From: Rubrivivax sp.
GTDB taxonomy: Bacteria; Pseudomonadota; Gammaproteobacteria; Burkholderiales; Burkholderiaceae_C
NCBI GenBank assembly: GCA_027484825.1
Contig: JAIXSE010000026.1
Coordinates: forward strand, 62,001 to 126,000
Length of the DNA stretch: 64,000 bases
Direction of reading: 5' to 3'
Part shown: positions 31,884-41,720 of the stretch, in pieces
Layout: every line of letters begins with the position of its first letter
How positions within the stretch are numbered: position 1 is the stretch's first letter
The notes under the pieces: generated by a model
The model's input: the letters and a program-made list of their open reading frames with translations, nothing else
Told to the model about the DNA's origin: nothing
Databases searched by the model: none
Translations under genes and position numbers: made by a program

Positions 31884-32978
31884 TCAGTTCAATTCCAGGC
31901 GCGCCACGTTGTCACGGGCGCGACCGGCCAAATCCACGGGCTTGCCGCGGAAGACCAGCTCAGTGCCCGAAACATTGCCAACGCGCAGTTTCAGGGGGGC
32001 AGTTCCGTTCAGGTCCACTTGCTCGCCATTGCGCAGCAGGCGGGACAGCAGGGTCTGTCCCTGGCCATCCACCACTTCCACCCAGGTGTCGCCGGTGGCG
32101 CGCACGCGCAGCAGGCTGGCGCCTGCGGCCGCCTGGGCGGTCGGGGAGGTCGCAGTTGCCTGGGTCGGTGTCTGAGCAGCGGTCTGAGCCGGTGCTTGGG
32201 CAGCTACTTGGGCCGGGGCCGGTGCTTGGGCCGAAGTGGCATTCAAGGCCTGGCCTGCGGTCTGCGCGGACGTGGTGGGCGGGGTCGCGGGGCCAGCGGC
32301 GGTGGGCGCCACGGCGGTGCTGCCCGTGGCGACCGGCGCGCTGGCGGTCTGCGGCGCAGTCGCCGCAGCGGTCTGACCGACACTGCCCGTTGCCGAAGCG
32401 GCCTCGGTCACCAGCGGTGCGGAGGCCACCGTGGGCGCTTCCACCTGCAGCGGTTCCGTCGTGGTGCCGGGCTGGGCCGATGTCTCCGGCTCGCGCTGGA
32501 AGCGGTGCGTCAGGTCGTCCACCACACTGGCGGGCACGAGATAGACGGCCAGGGCCGCCACCAACAGCGCAGCGCCGCCCAGCAGCACGGGGTTCTTCAG
32601 CAGTGCCACCGACACCATCGGTTCCTGGCTGGCCGCCCGCTCGCGGAAGGGCTGGTTCAGCCCGGGTGTCACCCGGTCCAGTGACGCCTCATTGCCGCCG
32701 CGCGGCAGCATGGCGAGCACCGGCTCGGCATCGATCTTCAGCGCCCGGCACACCGAGCGGGCCAGGGCTCGCGCAAAGGTGGCATCGGGCAGTTCCTTGT
32801 AGCGGTCGGCCTCCAGGGCCTCCAGCTTGGACTGCGGCACCTTGAGTGTGGCCGCCAGGGCCGCAATGTGCAGTCCGCGGGCCTCCCGCGCCCGGCGCAA
32901 GGCAGCGCCGGCCGTCACCTCGGACTGGATGGCGGCGTCCAGGGCCGCCGGCGCCTCGTCGGCCGCCGTAGATGTCAT
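31884..32978 (-). CDS. rodZ: RodZ-like helix-turn-helix membrane protein
   Basis: RodZ links MreB filaments to the elongasome. The N-terminal HTH is clear (LRRAREARGLHIAALAATL, then KLEALEADRYKELPDATFAR), followed by one membrane segment (VLLGGAALLVAALAVYLVP), a long Ala/Pro/Thr/Gln-rich periplasmic linker (AQTAAQTPTQATATS) and a folded C-terminal DUF4115-like domain (LRVRATGDTWVEVVDGQG). ATG 32978 has GAGGG at good spacing; an upstream ATG at 33008 would overlap the pilW gene. Order pilW-rodZ-ispG is conserved in proteobacteria. Confidence 0.93.
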   Translation of the reverse strand: MTSTAADEAPAALDAAIQSEVTAGAALRRAREARGLHIAALAATLKVPQSKLEALEADRYKELPDATFARALARSVCRALKIDAEPVLAMLPRGGNEASLDRVTPGLNQPFRERAASQEPMVSVALLKNPVLLGGAALLVAALAVYLVPASVVDDLTHRFQREPETSAQPGTTTEPLQVEAPTVASAPLVTEAASATGSVGQTAAATAPQTASAPVATGSTAVAPTAAGPATPPTTSAQTAGQALNATSAQAPAPAQVAAQAPAQTAAQTPTQATATSPTAQAAAGASLLRVRATGDTWVEVVDGQGQTLLSRLLRNGEQVDLNGTAPLKLRVGNVSGTELVFRGKPVDLAGRARDNVARLELN

Positions 32979-32988
32979 GCGATGTCCC

Positions 32989-33810
32989 TCATTCATCGAA
33001 TCGACCATTGTTCAAGGCCTGTGTCTCTGGCGCCTGCGGATATTTGCTCCGCATTTGCTTGGCCAGATCTTCCATATTGGCCGTGTTGCCGGCCCGGCGT
33101 TCGACCCGCAGTTCCAGCCAGAGGCTGGAGGCGTTCACCTGTTCTGGATTGTTGTTGACGCGCCGGGCATAGAAGCGGGCCCGGTCGTAGTCACCCAGGC
33201 GATACAGCACTTCGCCCAGGTTCACCGCCACGGTGGGGTTGCCCGGCTCGTATTCAAAGGCCTTGAGCAGATGCTGCTGAGCCGCGGGCAACTTGCCGCC
33301 GCGGGCATCACACACGCCCCAGGCCAGCAAGGTGCGGCCCGGCGTGCGGTATTGGGGGACGGCCAGGGCGGCTTCGAACTGCCGGGCCGCTTCGTCGTAG
33401 CGCTGGCGCTGGCAGAGGAACCAGCCGTAGTTGTGGATCAGGTCCGCATCGACCCGGCCGCTGGCCAGGCCCTTCTTGAAGCCGTCCTCGGCCGCGTCAT
33501 AGTCACCCATGGCCGCGTAGATCAAGGACCGCAGGCTGATCGCGCCCTGCACGTCCGGCTTGATGGCCTGCGCCTGCTTGAGTTCGTCCAGGGCGGTTTC
33601 GTACTGACCCCGGCTCAGGTAGGCGGACGCCAGCTCCATCCGCACGGCGGCGCGGCGGTCGGCATCGGTCGAATCGCTGGCCGTCTTGGGTTCCTGACGG
33701 TTCACGCTGGGCGTGCCACAGCCTGGCAACAACGCGCCCACCATCAGCGCAACGGACAGGATGCGGGCCGTACGGCGGATGTGCAGGAAGCCAGGCGTCA
33801 GTGTGGTCAT
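32989..33810 (-). CDS. pilW: Type IV pilus biogenesis lipoprotein PilF/PilW
   Basis: PilF/PilW is the outer-membrane TPR lipoprotein pilotin that brings PilQ secretin to the outer membrane. The lipobox is LLPGC at about residues 26-30. Six TPR-like repeats follow ([67 protein letters not shown]). The ATG overlaps the rlmN stop by four bases. Length 273. No other pilus gene is in the window, as is usual for this isolated pilotin locus. Confidence 0.93.
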   Translation of the reverse strand: MTTLTPGFLHIRRTARILSVALMVGALLPGCGTPSVNRQEPKTASDSTDADRRAAVRMELASAYLSRGQYETALDELKQAQAIKPDVQGAISLRSLIYAAMGDYDAAEDGFKKGLASGRVDADLIHNYGWFLCQRQRYDEAARQFEAALAVPQYRTPGRTLLAWGVCDARGGKLPAAQQHLLKAFEYEPGNPTVAVNLGEVLYRLGDYDRARFYARRVNNNPEQVNASSLWLELRVERRAGNTANMEDLAKQMRSKYPQAPETQALNNGRFDE

Positions 33811-35024
33811 GTGCGAGGACGTAGCGGGGGTTGAGAACCGGGACTGGTGGAGGCGCCCGGGGCCGCCGGAGTGGAGGCTGCACCGGCGGCCGGGGTCACG
33901 CCCCTGGCGGCATCCGCCGCGCCACGATGCACCACCACCGGCGCCCTGACCATCCGGAGATGGACACGGGTGCGATCCTGGACTTCACCCGCCAACTGGC
34001 CGCAGGCCGCATCGATATCGTCACCGCGGGTCTTGCGCACGGTGGTCACGATGCCGGACTGGATGAGCAGGTCGGCGAAAGCCTTGACCCGTTCATTGCT
34101 GCTGCGCTTGAGGCCGGAAGCCGGGAAGGGATTGAAGGGAATGAGGTTGATCTTGCACGGGACCTTGCCCTTGAGCAGATGGATCAACTCACGCGCCTGC
34201 TCCGGCGAGTCATTCACATGGTCGAGCATGCAGTACTCGAAGGTGATGAAGTCGCGGGGCGCGGATTCGAGATAGCGATTGCAGCTGTCCAGCAGCTCGG
34301 CAATCGGATATTTGCGGTTCAGCGGCACGAGCTGGTCGCGCAGCGGGTCGGTGGGCGCATGCAGGGAGACCGCCAGGGCCACCGGCACGTCTTCGCGCAG
34401 GCGGTCAATCATCGGGACCACGCCCGAGGTCGAGACGGTCACGCGGCGGCGCGACAGGCCGTAGCCGTGGTCGTCCAGCATGACCTTGAGCGCGGGCACC
34501 AGGGCGCCGTAGTTCTGCAGCGGCTCGCCCATGCCCATCATCACCACGTTGGAGATGATGCGCTCGTCCTTGTTCAGGCGTTTGCGCAGGCTGTGCTCGG
34601 CATGCCAGAGCTGGGCCAGGATTTCCCAGGTCTCGAGATTGCGGCTGAAGCCCTGATGGCCGGTGGAGCAGAAACGGCAGCCGACGGCGCAACCGGCCTG
34701 GCTGGAGATGCAGAGCGTGGCGCGGTCATCCTCGGGGATGTAGACCGCTTCCACCGCATTGCCCTGGCCGACATCGAACAACCACTTGATGGTGCCGTCG
34801 GCCGAGACATGTTCGGAGATCACCGGCAAGCCGGTGATGAGGGCGCGCCCGGCCAACTTGTCCCGCAGGGACTTGGCCAGGTCGGACATCTGCGAGAAGT
34901 CCGAAGCGCCCTTCTGGTGAATCCACCGGAACAGCTGGGTCGCGCGGAAACGCTTTTCCCCCAGCTGATCGCAGTACGCGGCCAGGCCTTGCAGATCGAA
35001 TCCGAGCAGGTTGACCGCGTCCAT
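33807..35024 (-). CDS. rlmN: Dual-specificity 23S rRNA/tRNA methyltransferase RlmN
   Basis: RlmN is a radical-SAM enzyme that makes 2-methyladenosine at A2503 of 23S rRNA and position 37 of some tRNAs. The cluster motif is [17 protein letters not shown]. The second catalytic Cys is in [20 protein letters not shown] 35024 ([13 protein letters not shown]) has an AGAGGT ribosome binding site and is preferred to a TTG at 35075. The C-terminus carries about 45 extra low-complexity residues ([20 protein letters not shown]) beyond the family end, just before the pilW overlap. Confidence 0.96.
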   Translation of the reverse strand: MDAVNLLGFDLQGLAAYCDQLGEKRFRATQLFRWIHQKGASDFSQMSDLAKSLRDKLAGRALITGLPVISEHVSADGTIKWLFDVGQGNAVEAVYIPEDDRATLCISSQAGCAVGCRFCSTGHQGFSRNLETWEILAQLWHAEHSLRKRLNKDERIISNVVMMGMGEPLQNYGALVPALKVMLDDHGYGLSRRRVTVSTSGVVPMIDRLREDVPVALAVSLHAPTDPLRDQLVPLNRKYPIAELLDSCNRYLESAPRDFITFEYCMLDHVNDSPEQARELIHLLKGKVPCKINLIPFNPFPASGLKRSSNERVKAFADLLIQSGIVTTVRKTRGDDIDAACGQLAGEVQDRTRVHLRMVRAPVVVHRGAADAARGVTPAAGAASTPAAPGASTSPGSQPPLRPRT

Positions 35025-35081
35025 GTGGGTGACCTCTTTCTCTCTATGGCCTCCTGGCCCAGAGTCCAGAGGCAATTGCCA

Positions 35082-35507
35082 TTAACGGCTGTAGACGTTC
35101 ATGCCGGGGAAGAAGAACGCCACTTCCTGAGCGGCGGTCTCGGCAGCGTCGGAACCGTGCACGGCGTTGGCGTCGATGCTGTCGGCGAAGTCGGCGCGGA
35201 TGGTGCCCTTCTCGGCCTTCTTCGGGTCGGTGGCGCCCATCAGGTCACGGTGCTTCAGGATGGCGTTTTCGCCTTCCAGCGCCTGGATGATCACGGGGCC
35301 CGAGATCATGAAGTTCACCAGGTCGTTGAAGAAAGGACGAGCCTTGTGCACGGCGTAGAAGGCCTCAGCCTCGCCACGCGACAGGTGCACCATCTTGGCG
35401 GCCACAATCTTCAGACCAGCCGCTTCGAAGCGAGCGTAGATCTGGCCGATGACGTTCTTCGCCACGGCGTCGGGCTTGATGATGGACAGGGTGCGTTCGA
35501 TGGCCAT
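35082..35507 (-). CDS. ndk: Nucleoside diphosphate kinase
   Basis: Ndk equilibrates nucleoside tri- and diphosphates. The 141-residue protein starts [15 protein letters not shown] and has the active-site His in [22 protein letters not shown] 35507 has AAGGA upstream. It heads the long minus-strand run that ends at the phosphoribosyltransferase; a 57-bp gap separates it from rlmN. Confidence 0.98.
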   Translation of the reverse strand: MAIERTLSIIKPDAVAKNVIGQIYARFEAAGLKIVAAKMVHLSRGEAEAFYAVHKARPFFNDLVNFMISGPVIIQALEGENAILKHRDLMGATDPKKAEKGTIRADFADSIDANAVHGSDAAETAAQEVAFFFPGMNVYSR

Positions 35508-35546
35508 ATGTTTTTCCTTGAAATCGTGGACTTGGCAAAGCCCAGA

Positions 35547-35552
35547 ATTGTA
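35547..35552 (-). promoter_or_regulatory. Candidate -10 box for ndk
   Basis: TACAAT on the minus strand lies about 40 bases upstream of the ndk ATG. A TTGACT is nearby but at the wrong spacing, so the -35 side is not convincing. Confidence 0.35.
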
Positions 35553-35628
35553 ATGCGTGAAGTCAAGCCCCCAGTGACATCAGGATGTCGCGGGGGTTAC
35601 TGTTGGTGCGGCGTACTCTTGCGCTGAC

Positions 35629-37857
35629 TCAGCGGCGACCGCGTCCGCCGCCACCACCACCACCACCACCGCCGCCGCCGCCGCCACGGCGTCCGCCGCG
35701 ATTGTTGCGGTTAATGAAGGCATCGGCGCCGATATAGCCGATCGATGTCTTCATCGGGTCCGGCTGGCGTTCGCCACTCGGTCCGCGCGGATTGCCGCCC
35801 CGGCCCGCGTTGTGCTGCGGATCGCTGCCACCCCGGCCGAAACCGGCCGGAATGCCGCGCTTGCCACTGGTGGCGAAGCGACGGTCGAAGGTCTGCTCCA
35901 GCGGGTTGATGTGGCGCGGGATGAAGTCGTCATCGTCTTCCTCGCGGCGCGGACGGTCGCGATCACGCTCACGGTCACGCTCCTGCTGGGGACGCTGCTG
36001 ATGGGCGTTGCGCTGTTCGTACGGACGCTGTTCGCCACGATCCGGCCGGTCGCCGCGGTCCTGGCGATCCCCACGATCCTGACGGTCACCACGCTCGCCG
36101 CGATCGCCACGGTCGCCACGATCCGGACGGTCCATCCGCTCCATCCGCTCCTGGCGGGGCGGCTCGGGACGGCTCGGACGCGGGCCGCCATTGCCGCCGC
36201 TGCGACGGCGCTTGGCATTGCGGTCGCCGCGGTCACCGCCGCGATCATTGCGGTCCGAACGTTCCTGCTGCACATGGCCGGCCAGCTGGCGGATGATGCG
36301 GACATCGGCGTCGCCGAGTTCCACATACACGCCGCGGCGCAGGCCGCGCGGCAGCACCACGGTGCCGTAGCGGATGCGGATCAGGCGGCTCACCGCCAGA
36401 CCCACCGTCTCGAACAGCTTGCGCACTTCGCGGTTGCGGCCTTCGGTGATGACGACGCGATACCAGCGGTTCACGCCTTCGCCGCCGCCATCCACGATGC
36501 TCTTGAAGCTGGCCTGCTGGCCTTCCACGTCCACACCGGTCAGCAGCGTGTTCTTCTGCTCATTGCTCAGCGAGCCCAGCACACGCACCGCATATTCGCG
36601 TTCCACGCCAAAGCGCGGGTGCATCAGCTGGTTGGCCAGTTCACCGGAATTGGTGAACAGCAGCAGGCCTTCGGTGTTCAGGTCCAGGCGACCGACCGAC
36701 TGCCACTTGCCCTGGGGCAGGCGCGGCAGGTTGCGGAACACGGTCGGACGGCCTTCCGGATCGTTGAAGGTCACCACTTCGCCCACCGGCTTGTGATAGG
36801 CCAGGATGCGCGGCGCCGCCGGGGCGATGCGCACCTTGATCGGCTTGCCGGCCACCGCCACGCGGTCGCCGTAGGAGATGCGCTGACCCACATGCGCCAC
36901 CTCACCATTCACGGTGATCTGACCCTTGGCGATCATGTCTTCGATGTCGCGGCGCGAGCCGACGCCGGCCTGGGCCAGCACCTTCTGCAGCTTGGGCGCA
37001 TCCGGCTCGGGCGCGAGCACGCGCTTGGCCGGGGCATCGGCATCGGCATCAGCACCGGCATTGCCGTCAAAGCCGCCGTCGCTGTCGCTGTCCGCATCGT
37101 CGCCTTCGTCGTCGGCAGACGCCTGGGCGCCGGCTTGGGCAGCGGCGTCCACGTCGGCATCAAAGGCGCCGGAGAGCAAATCATCGAAACGGGCTTGTGC
37201 CAGGGCTTGCAACTCGGCGGTATCGGCCGAGGGCGTCTCGGCGCCAGCAGCGCCATCGGCGGCTGCCTGGGCGCCTTCGACGGCACCGTCACGGGCCTCG
37301 CGGCCGTCGCGATTGCGACCACGTCCGCGGCGATTGCGGCCCTGACGCGGCCCCCGGTCGTCGTCACCCTCCTCGGACGCCGAGGCAGCGTCGTCACTGC
37401 GGACCGGCTCGGCGATCACTTCGTCGCCCAGCGTGAATCGGGGACCCGTCGCCGCAGCAGGGGCGGACTCGGGGGCGACCACAGCGTCCACAGGCGCAGG
37501 CGCAGCTGCCGACGTCTCGTCGGTCGATGCGGCCTTGGCGCGGGTGCGGCGCTTGGGTTTGGCAGCGGCTTCTTCGTCAGAGGCAGCAGCCTCGGCCGGC
37601 GCTTGTGCGGCGGGCGCGGGTGCGGCAGCCTCGGCGGCCTCTGCAGACGCGAGGTCTGCAGGCGCAGCGGCCTTGCGGCGCGTACGCGGCTTGGGCGCGT
37701 CCTCGGCCGCTGGCGCTGCCGCGTCCGTCGCCTCTACAGGCGCGGCGGCGGCCGTCTTGCGGGTGCGCTTGGGCTTGACCGGCGCATCAGGGGTCGCATC
37801 CGTCGCAGCTGCGGAGAGCGCGTCGGGCTTGGAGTCGTCAATATCGTTTGAATTCAT
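35629..37857 (-). CDS. rluB: Pseudouridine synthase RluB-type with long disordered extensions
   Basis: The core makes pseudouridine in 23S rRNA (RluB site, helix 80/2605 region in Escherichia coli). An S4 domain begins near residue 288 (KLQKVLAQAGVGSRRDIE) and the RsuA-family catalytic motif is VGRLDLNTEGLLLFTNSG with Asp near residue 392. The core is normal but the protein is 742 residues, against roughly 290 in Escherichia coli. Residues 1-285 are Ala/Pro/Asp/Glu-rich with basic clusters (KPKRTRKTAAAA). After about residue 540 comes a basic tail with Asp-Arg-Gly repeats (DRGDRGDRGERGDRQDRG), ending in a 14-glycine run and GRGRR. Such tails suggest RNA binding; that is inference. Confidence 0.92.
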   Translation of the reverse strand: MNSNDIDDSKPDALSAAATDATPDAPVKPKRTRKTAAAAPVEATDAAAPAAEDAPKPRTRRKAAAPADLASAEAAEAAAPAPAAQAPAEAAASDEEAAAKPKRRTRAKAASTDETSAAAPAPVDAVVAPESAPAAATGPRFTLGDEVIAEPVRSDDAASASEEGDDDRGPRQGRNRRGRGRNRDGREARDGAVEGAQAAADGAAGAETPSADTAELQALAQARFDDLLSGAFDADVDAAAQAGAQASADDEGDDADSDSDGGFDGNAGADADADAPAKRVLAPEPDAPKLQKVLAQAGVGSRRDIEDMIAKGQITVNGEVAHVGQRISYGDRVAVAGKPIKVRIAPAAPRILAYHKPVGEVVTFNDPEGRPTVFRNLPRLPQGKWQSVGRLDLNTEGLLLFTNSGELANQLMHPRFGVEREYAVRVLGSLSNEQKNTLLTGVDVEGQQASFKSIVDGGGEGVNRWYRVVITEGRNREVRKLFETVGLAVSRLIRIRYGTVVLPRGLRRGVYVELGDADVRIIRQLAGHVQQERSDRNDRGGDRGDRNAKRRRSGGNGGPRPSRPEPPRQERMERMDRPDRGDRGDRGERGDRQDRGDRQDRGDRPDRGEQRPYEQRNAHQQRPQQERDRERDRDRPRREEDDDDFIPRHINPLEQTFDRRFATSGKRGIPAGFGRGGSDPQHNAGRGGNPRGPSGERQPDPMKTSIGYIGADAFINRNNRGGRRGGGGGGGGGGGGGGRGRR

Positions 37858-37895
37858 GTGTCGGCTTGCACCTTGTCAGCGGTGGACACGGCCCC

Positions 37896-39332
37896 TCACG
37901 AGGCACTCTTATCAGCCACGGGATTGACCGTCCCGGGCGGTTGTTCTTCAGTCGGCGCGCCCTCGGCGGCCGTCGGTTCGGAGGTCTCTTCAGCGACGGA
38001 GGTCGCCGGCAAGGCCGATGCGGTGTTGTCGTCACTGGCGGGCGCATCCCCTGCCAGACGCCCGGCCGGAGTCTCGCGATCAGCGAAAGTCCCGGCCTGG
38101 GGTTTGTTCTCGGCGAAAGCGTCCGGTTCCTCCCGCCCCTGGGGGAGGACACCGGTTGCGTCATCCGATCCGGTCCCGTCGGACGCCAGCCGGTCGGCAG
38201 CATCCTCGGGAGCTTCGTCCACGTCCAGGCCAACAGCCTGGGCGTCCACATCTTCGTCGTCCGTGTCGTCTTCAGTCTCGTCTTCTGCGGCGGTGTCTGC
38301 ACCGTCGTCCACCGAAGCCGCCACTGATGCGGCAAATGCCGCAAAAGCTGCCGCCGAGAGGCCTCCCATCGGGGGAGGCGGTGGGGGCGGCCCTGCCTGG
38401 GCAGTTGCCGATCCCGCGCGAGCGGCTGTCGATGCTGCACGGGCAGGCGGCGATCCTGCGGGTGTCTCATCCGCCTGGCTCGCGGCCTCTGCGGACGCTG
38501 TCGCCACTGTCGCTTCAGTCACTGGCGTCACTGGCGTCACTGCCATCGCTGGCGTCACTGCCGCCAGTTCCACCGTTTCCGCGGTGGACACGTCGGACTG
38601 TACTGCCAGTGGCGCTTCATGCAATGCAGGCGCTTCAGGCAATCCAGGCACCTCAGCCACGTCAGCCACATCAGGCACTTCTGGCACCCCTGACGCTTCT
38701 GTCACCTCTGGCGCCGGATCAGCAGCCCCGGGCACCGACTCGTCCGGCTCCACCTCCACCACCGCCGGCGTCTCGTCCAGCAGCGAGCCCTGCACGCTGC
38801 CAGCGATCGGGGTCGGGTCCCCGGCCTGGATCAGGGCGGGCAACTGTTCCAGACTCGACAGCCCCAGGTCGTCCAGGAACTGCCGGGTGGTGGCATACAG
38901 CGCGGGCCGCCCCGGTGCTTCCCGGTGGCCGATCACCTCAATCCAGTTGCGATCTTCCAGCTGCTTGATGATGGGCGTGGCCACAACCACGCCGCGAATG
39001 TCTTCAATATCGCCCCGCGTCACCGGTTGACGGTAGGCGATGATGGCCAAAGTCTCCAGCACCGCCCGTGAGTATTTGGGCGGCTTCTCCGGATTCAGCC
39101 GGTCCAGATGTTCACGCAGCTCGGGCCGGCTCTGGAACCGCCAGCCCGACGCCAGCGCCACCAGCTCCACCCCTCGCCCTTCCCATTCGCGCAGCAGCTC
39201 GTCCAGCAGCAGGCGGATGCTGTCGGCATTGAGTTCATCCGCAAACAGCGAGCGCATGTCTCGCAGCGTCAGCGGCCCTTGTGCACACAACAACGCCGTC
39301 TCGAGGACGCGTTTGGCCTCCAGCGTGTTCAT
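37896..39332 (-). CDS. scpB: Segregation and condensation protein ScpB with long low-complexity tail
   Basis: ScpB is the winged-helix partner of ScpA and SMC in chromosome condensation. The first ~185 residues are the ScpB fold: [66 protein letters not shown] 39332 (MNTLEAKRV) is chosen; the frame can run to 39536 but that part is Arg/Pro-rich and unlike ScpB. About 290 extra C-terminal residues are Ala/Pro/Val/Thr/Glu-rich with short repeats ([27 protein letters not shown]). scpA is not adjacent. It is followed by rluB after 38 bp, the usual scpB-rluB pairing. Confidence 0.93.
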   Translation of the reverse strand: MNTLEAKRVLETALLCAQGPLTLRDMRSLFADELNADSIRLLLDELLREWEGRGVELVALASGWRFQSRPELREHLDRLNPEKPPKYSRAVLETLAIIAYRQPVTRGDIEDIRGVVVATPIIKQLEDRNWIEVIGHREAPGRPALYATTRQFLDDLGLSSLEQLPALIQAGDPTPIAGSVQGSLLDETPAVVEVEPDESVPGAADPAPEVTEASGVPEVPDVADVAEVPGLPEAPALHEAPLAVQSDVSTAETVELAAVTPAMAVTPVTPVTEATVATASAEAASQADETPAGSPPARAASTAARAGSATAQAGPPPPPPPMGGLSAAAFAAFAASVAASVDDGADTAAEDETEDDTDDEDVDAQAVGLDVDEAPEDAADRLASDGTGSDDATGVLPQGREEPDAFAENKPQAGTFADRETPAGRLAGDAPASDDNTASALPATSVAEETSEPTAAEGAPTEEQPPGTVNPVADKSAS

Positions 39333-39633
39333 GTGCAACCAGTCATGCAGCCGGCCCGGAAGCCGGTCAGGTCTGTGTTGTTCGCCATCTTGGGCGTCGG
39401 CAGCGGCAACAGCCGTGCCGAACCAGTTCGATCTGCTTGTGCTTGGGATCTGGGGTACCGCCGGGTGGGGCGGGACGGTGAGGCGGGTCGGTGGGCGAAG
39501 CGGTGAGCGGGGAGGACCCCGTGACCTGCTTCGCACATGCTTCGCCTGGCGCTACACCCGGGCTACAACTACAGGCCCGCGGCGGTCTGGCGCAAATTCT
39601 GGGCTGATTGTAGCGCCAGTCTCGGCACCCGCC
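39333..39633. other. Gap between rluD and scpB
   Basis: I see no gene here. On the minus strand a TACAAT (39612-39607) could be a -10 box for scpB with a weak TTGAGG upstream at 19-bp spacing, which would leave a leader of about 270 bases. Apart from that I see nothing distinctive. Confidence 0.3.
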
Positions 39634-40692
39634 TCAAAACACCGGCTCGGGCAAACCCGCGACCGCCCAGGCAGCGGCCATTTCACACGCCAGCGGCGCC
39701 TGAAAGCGCAGCGGCTCCCCGGTGACGGGGTGGGCAAAGCTCAGCCGCGCCGCATGCAAGGCCTGCCGCGCCAGGCCCAGCGCAGGCGCGCCGCCGTAGA
39801 GCGCATCGGACACCAGCGCATGGCCCTGATGCGCCGCATGCACCCGGATCTGATGGGTGCGGCCGCTGTGCAGCACGCAGTGCAAGGCGGACACGGTGCG
39901 TGACAGGCCCCGCTCGTCCTGCCACTGCACTTCGGCCAGCTGGTGGAAGTCGGTGCGCGCCGGCTTGCCGCTGCCCACCACCGCCATGCGGGTGCGCGAC
40001 TGCGGATCCCGGCCGATGGGGGCATCCACCGTCCAGTCCTGCGGCGTGCGGCCATGGGCCAGGGCCAGATACTCCCGGTGCACCTCGCGCGCCGCGATCA
40101 TGCGCACCAGCGCCGTCACCGCTGCCAGCGTCTTGCCCACCACCATCAGGCCGGACGTGTCCTTGTCCAGCCGGTGGACGATGCCCGCCCGCGGCAGTGT
40201 CGCCGCCCCGGGGTGATGAGCCAGCAGCCCGTTCATCAGCGTGCCGGACCAGTTGCCCGCCGCCGGATGCACCACCAGCCCAGCCGGTTTGTGGACCACC
40301 AGCAGATGCGGGTCCTCGAACACGATGTCCAGCGACATGGCTTCGGGCCGGAAGGCCAGCGCTTCCTCGGTGGGCTGCAATTCCAGCACCAGATGCTGCC
40401 CCAGCCGCGGCTTGCGGGACGCCTGGCTCACCACCACGCCGTCCAGTTGCACGCAGCCGCGCTCGATCAGCGTCTGCAGATGGCTGCGGGAGAACTCCGG
40501 CGCGAGTTGCACCAGCCACTTGTCCAGCCGCTGGCCGATCTCGTGCGGACCGGCCTCCGCCTCGCGACGCTCGGGGGCTTCGCCGCCCACATCCTGCGCG
40601 TCCTCGGGGGATTCCAGCCCCTCGGGGCCTGGGGTTGTCCCTCCCCGGTAAAGCAGCTCCCCGGGGGCCGGGGTCGTGCCTGCCTGAACCAT
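39634..40692 (-). CDS. rluD: Ribosomal large subunit pseudouridine synthase RluD
   Basis: RluD modifies U1911, U1915 and U1917 in helix 69 of 23S rRNA. An S4 domain is present near residues 50-110 (RLDKWLVQLAPEFSRSHLQ), and the catalytic motif is GIVHRLDKDTSGLMVVGKT. The C-terminal HSGRTHQIRVHAAHQGH motif is intact. Length 352 includes about 45 extra polar N-terminal residues. It is divergent from bamD with a 56-bp gap, the same arrangement as rluD-bamD in other proteobacteria. Confidence 0.95.
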   Translation of the reverse strand: MVQAGTTPAPGELLYRGGTTPGPEGLESPEDAQDVGGEAPERREAEAGPHEIGQRLDKWLVQLAPEFSRSHLQTLIERGCVQLDGVVVSQASRKPRLGQHLVLELQPTEEALAFRPEAMSLDIVFEDPHLLVVHKPAGLVVHPAAGNWSGTLMNGLLAHHPGAATLPRAGIVHRLDKDTSGLMVVGKTLAAVTALVRMIAAREVHREYLALAHGRTPQDWTVDAPIGRDPQSRTRMAVVGSGKPARTDFHQLAEVQWQDERGLSRTVSALHCVLHSGRTHQIRVHAAHQGHALVSDALYGGAPALGLARQALHAARLSFAHPVTGEPLRFQAPLACEMAAAWAVAGLPEPVF

Positions 40693-40697
40693 ATAAT
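40692..40697 (+). promoter_or_regulatory. Consensus -10 box for bamD
   Basis: A perfect TATAAT lies 51 bases before the bamD ATG in the short divergent region. No good -35 is visible at 16-18 bp upstream, which is inside the rluD coding start of the other strand. Confidence 0.5.
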
Positions 40698-40748
40698 CAG
40701 CGCTCCAAATTCAGATAGGGGCGGCGCCTGCGCCAGCCCTCGGGACCC

Positions 40749-41603
40749 ATGATGGAAATTTCGGTGATGCGCTCGCTGCGCACCTCCTGGCGTGCCGCCT
40801 GCGGAGCCTCTTACCGTCGCTTGGCACTGGCCACGGCAGTATCCGCCGCATTGGGCCTGGCCGCCTGCTCCAACACACCGAAGGACGATCCCAACTCCCA
40901 GGCCAACCTCCAGAAATTGTACGAGGAGGCCAAGGAAGACATGTCCAGCGGCAGTTATGACCGCGCCATCAAGACCCTGGAACGCATCGAAGGCCGCGCC
41001 GCCGGCACCACGCTCGGCCAGCAGGCCCAGCTGGACCTGGCCTGGGCCAACTACAAGAGCGGCGAGCGGGTGCAGGCCGTGGCCGTGCTGGACCGCTTCA
41101 TCAAGCTCAATCCCTCCAGCGCCGCGCTGGACTATGCGCTCTACATGAAGGGCCTGGTCAACTTCAACGACGACCTGGGCCTGTTCGGCCGCATCGCCCG
41201 TCAGGACATCAGCGAGCGTGACCAGCAAGCCGCCCGCGACTCCATGCAGGCGTTCAAGCAGCTGGTGGAGCAGTTCCCCGACTCCAAATACGCACCGGAC
41301 GCGCGCACCCGCATCGACTACATCACCAACAGCCTGGCGGCGTATGAGGTGCATGTGGCGCGCTACTACTACAACCGCGGGGCCTATCTGGCGGCCGCCA
41401 ACCGTGCCCAGGCGGCGCTGCTGGAATTCCAGTACGCCCCCGCGCTGGAAGAGGCCCTCTTCCTGATGGTGCGCAGCTATGACAAGCTGGGCCTGACCCA
41501 GTTGCGGGACGACTCCGAGCGTGTGCTCAAGCAGAGCTTCCCGGACAGCGCCTATCTCAGCGGCAACATCCGCAAGGACAAACCTTGGTGGCAAGTCTGG
41601 TGA
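40749..41603 (+). CDS. bamD: Outer-membrane assembly lipoprotein BamD
   Basis: BamD is the essential TPR lipoprotein of the BAM complex. A lipobox ends the signal peptide (LGLAAC, Cys at about residue 40). TPR repeats follow (KLYEEAKEDMSSGSYDRAI, LDLAWANYKSGERVQAVAV, MQAFKQLVEQFPDSKYAPD, YYYNRGAYLAAANRAQ). The first ATG is 40749; ATGs at 40752 and 40767 are alternatives and the long n-region makes 40767 attractive. Length up to 284. Convergent with the DinG-type gene. Confidence 0.96.
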   Translation: MMEISVMRSLRTSWRAACGASYRRLALATAVSAALGLAACSNTPKDDPNSQANLQKLYEEAKEDMSSGSYDRAIKTLERIEGRAAGTTLGQQAQLDLAWANYKSGERVQAVAVLDRFIKLNPSSAALDYALYMKGLVNFNDDLGLFGRIARQDISERDQQAARDSMQAFKQLVEQFPDSKYAPDARTRIDYITNSLAAYEVHVARYYYNRGAYLAAANRAQAALLEFQYAPALEEALFLMVRSYDKLGLTQLRDDSERVLKQSFPDSAYLSGNIRKDKPWWQVW

Positions 41604-41720
41604 GGATGGGCGTCAAGCGGTCGTGAGGCCACCGTGAGGTGGGCCTGATGCTCGCTTGATGTTGGCCTGATGCTGACCTGATGCAGAACGCGCCCTCCCT
41701 GGGCGCGGCGCCCCACATCC
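41604..41720. other. Short intergenic region with CTGATG repeats and a GC hairpin between convergent genes
   Basis: Four spaced TGATGC/TGATGT units (GCCTGATGCT-like) are followed by GCGCCC-TCCCT-GGGCGC at about 41691-41708. No T-tract follows on either strand, but placement between convergent bamD and the helicase gene would fit bidirectional termination or transcript protection. Confidence 0.4.
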
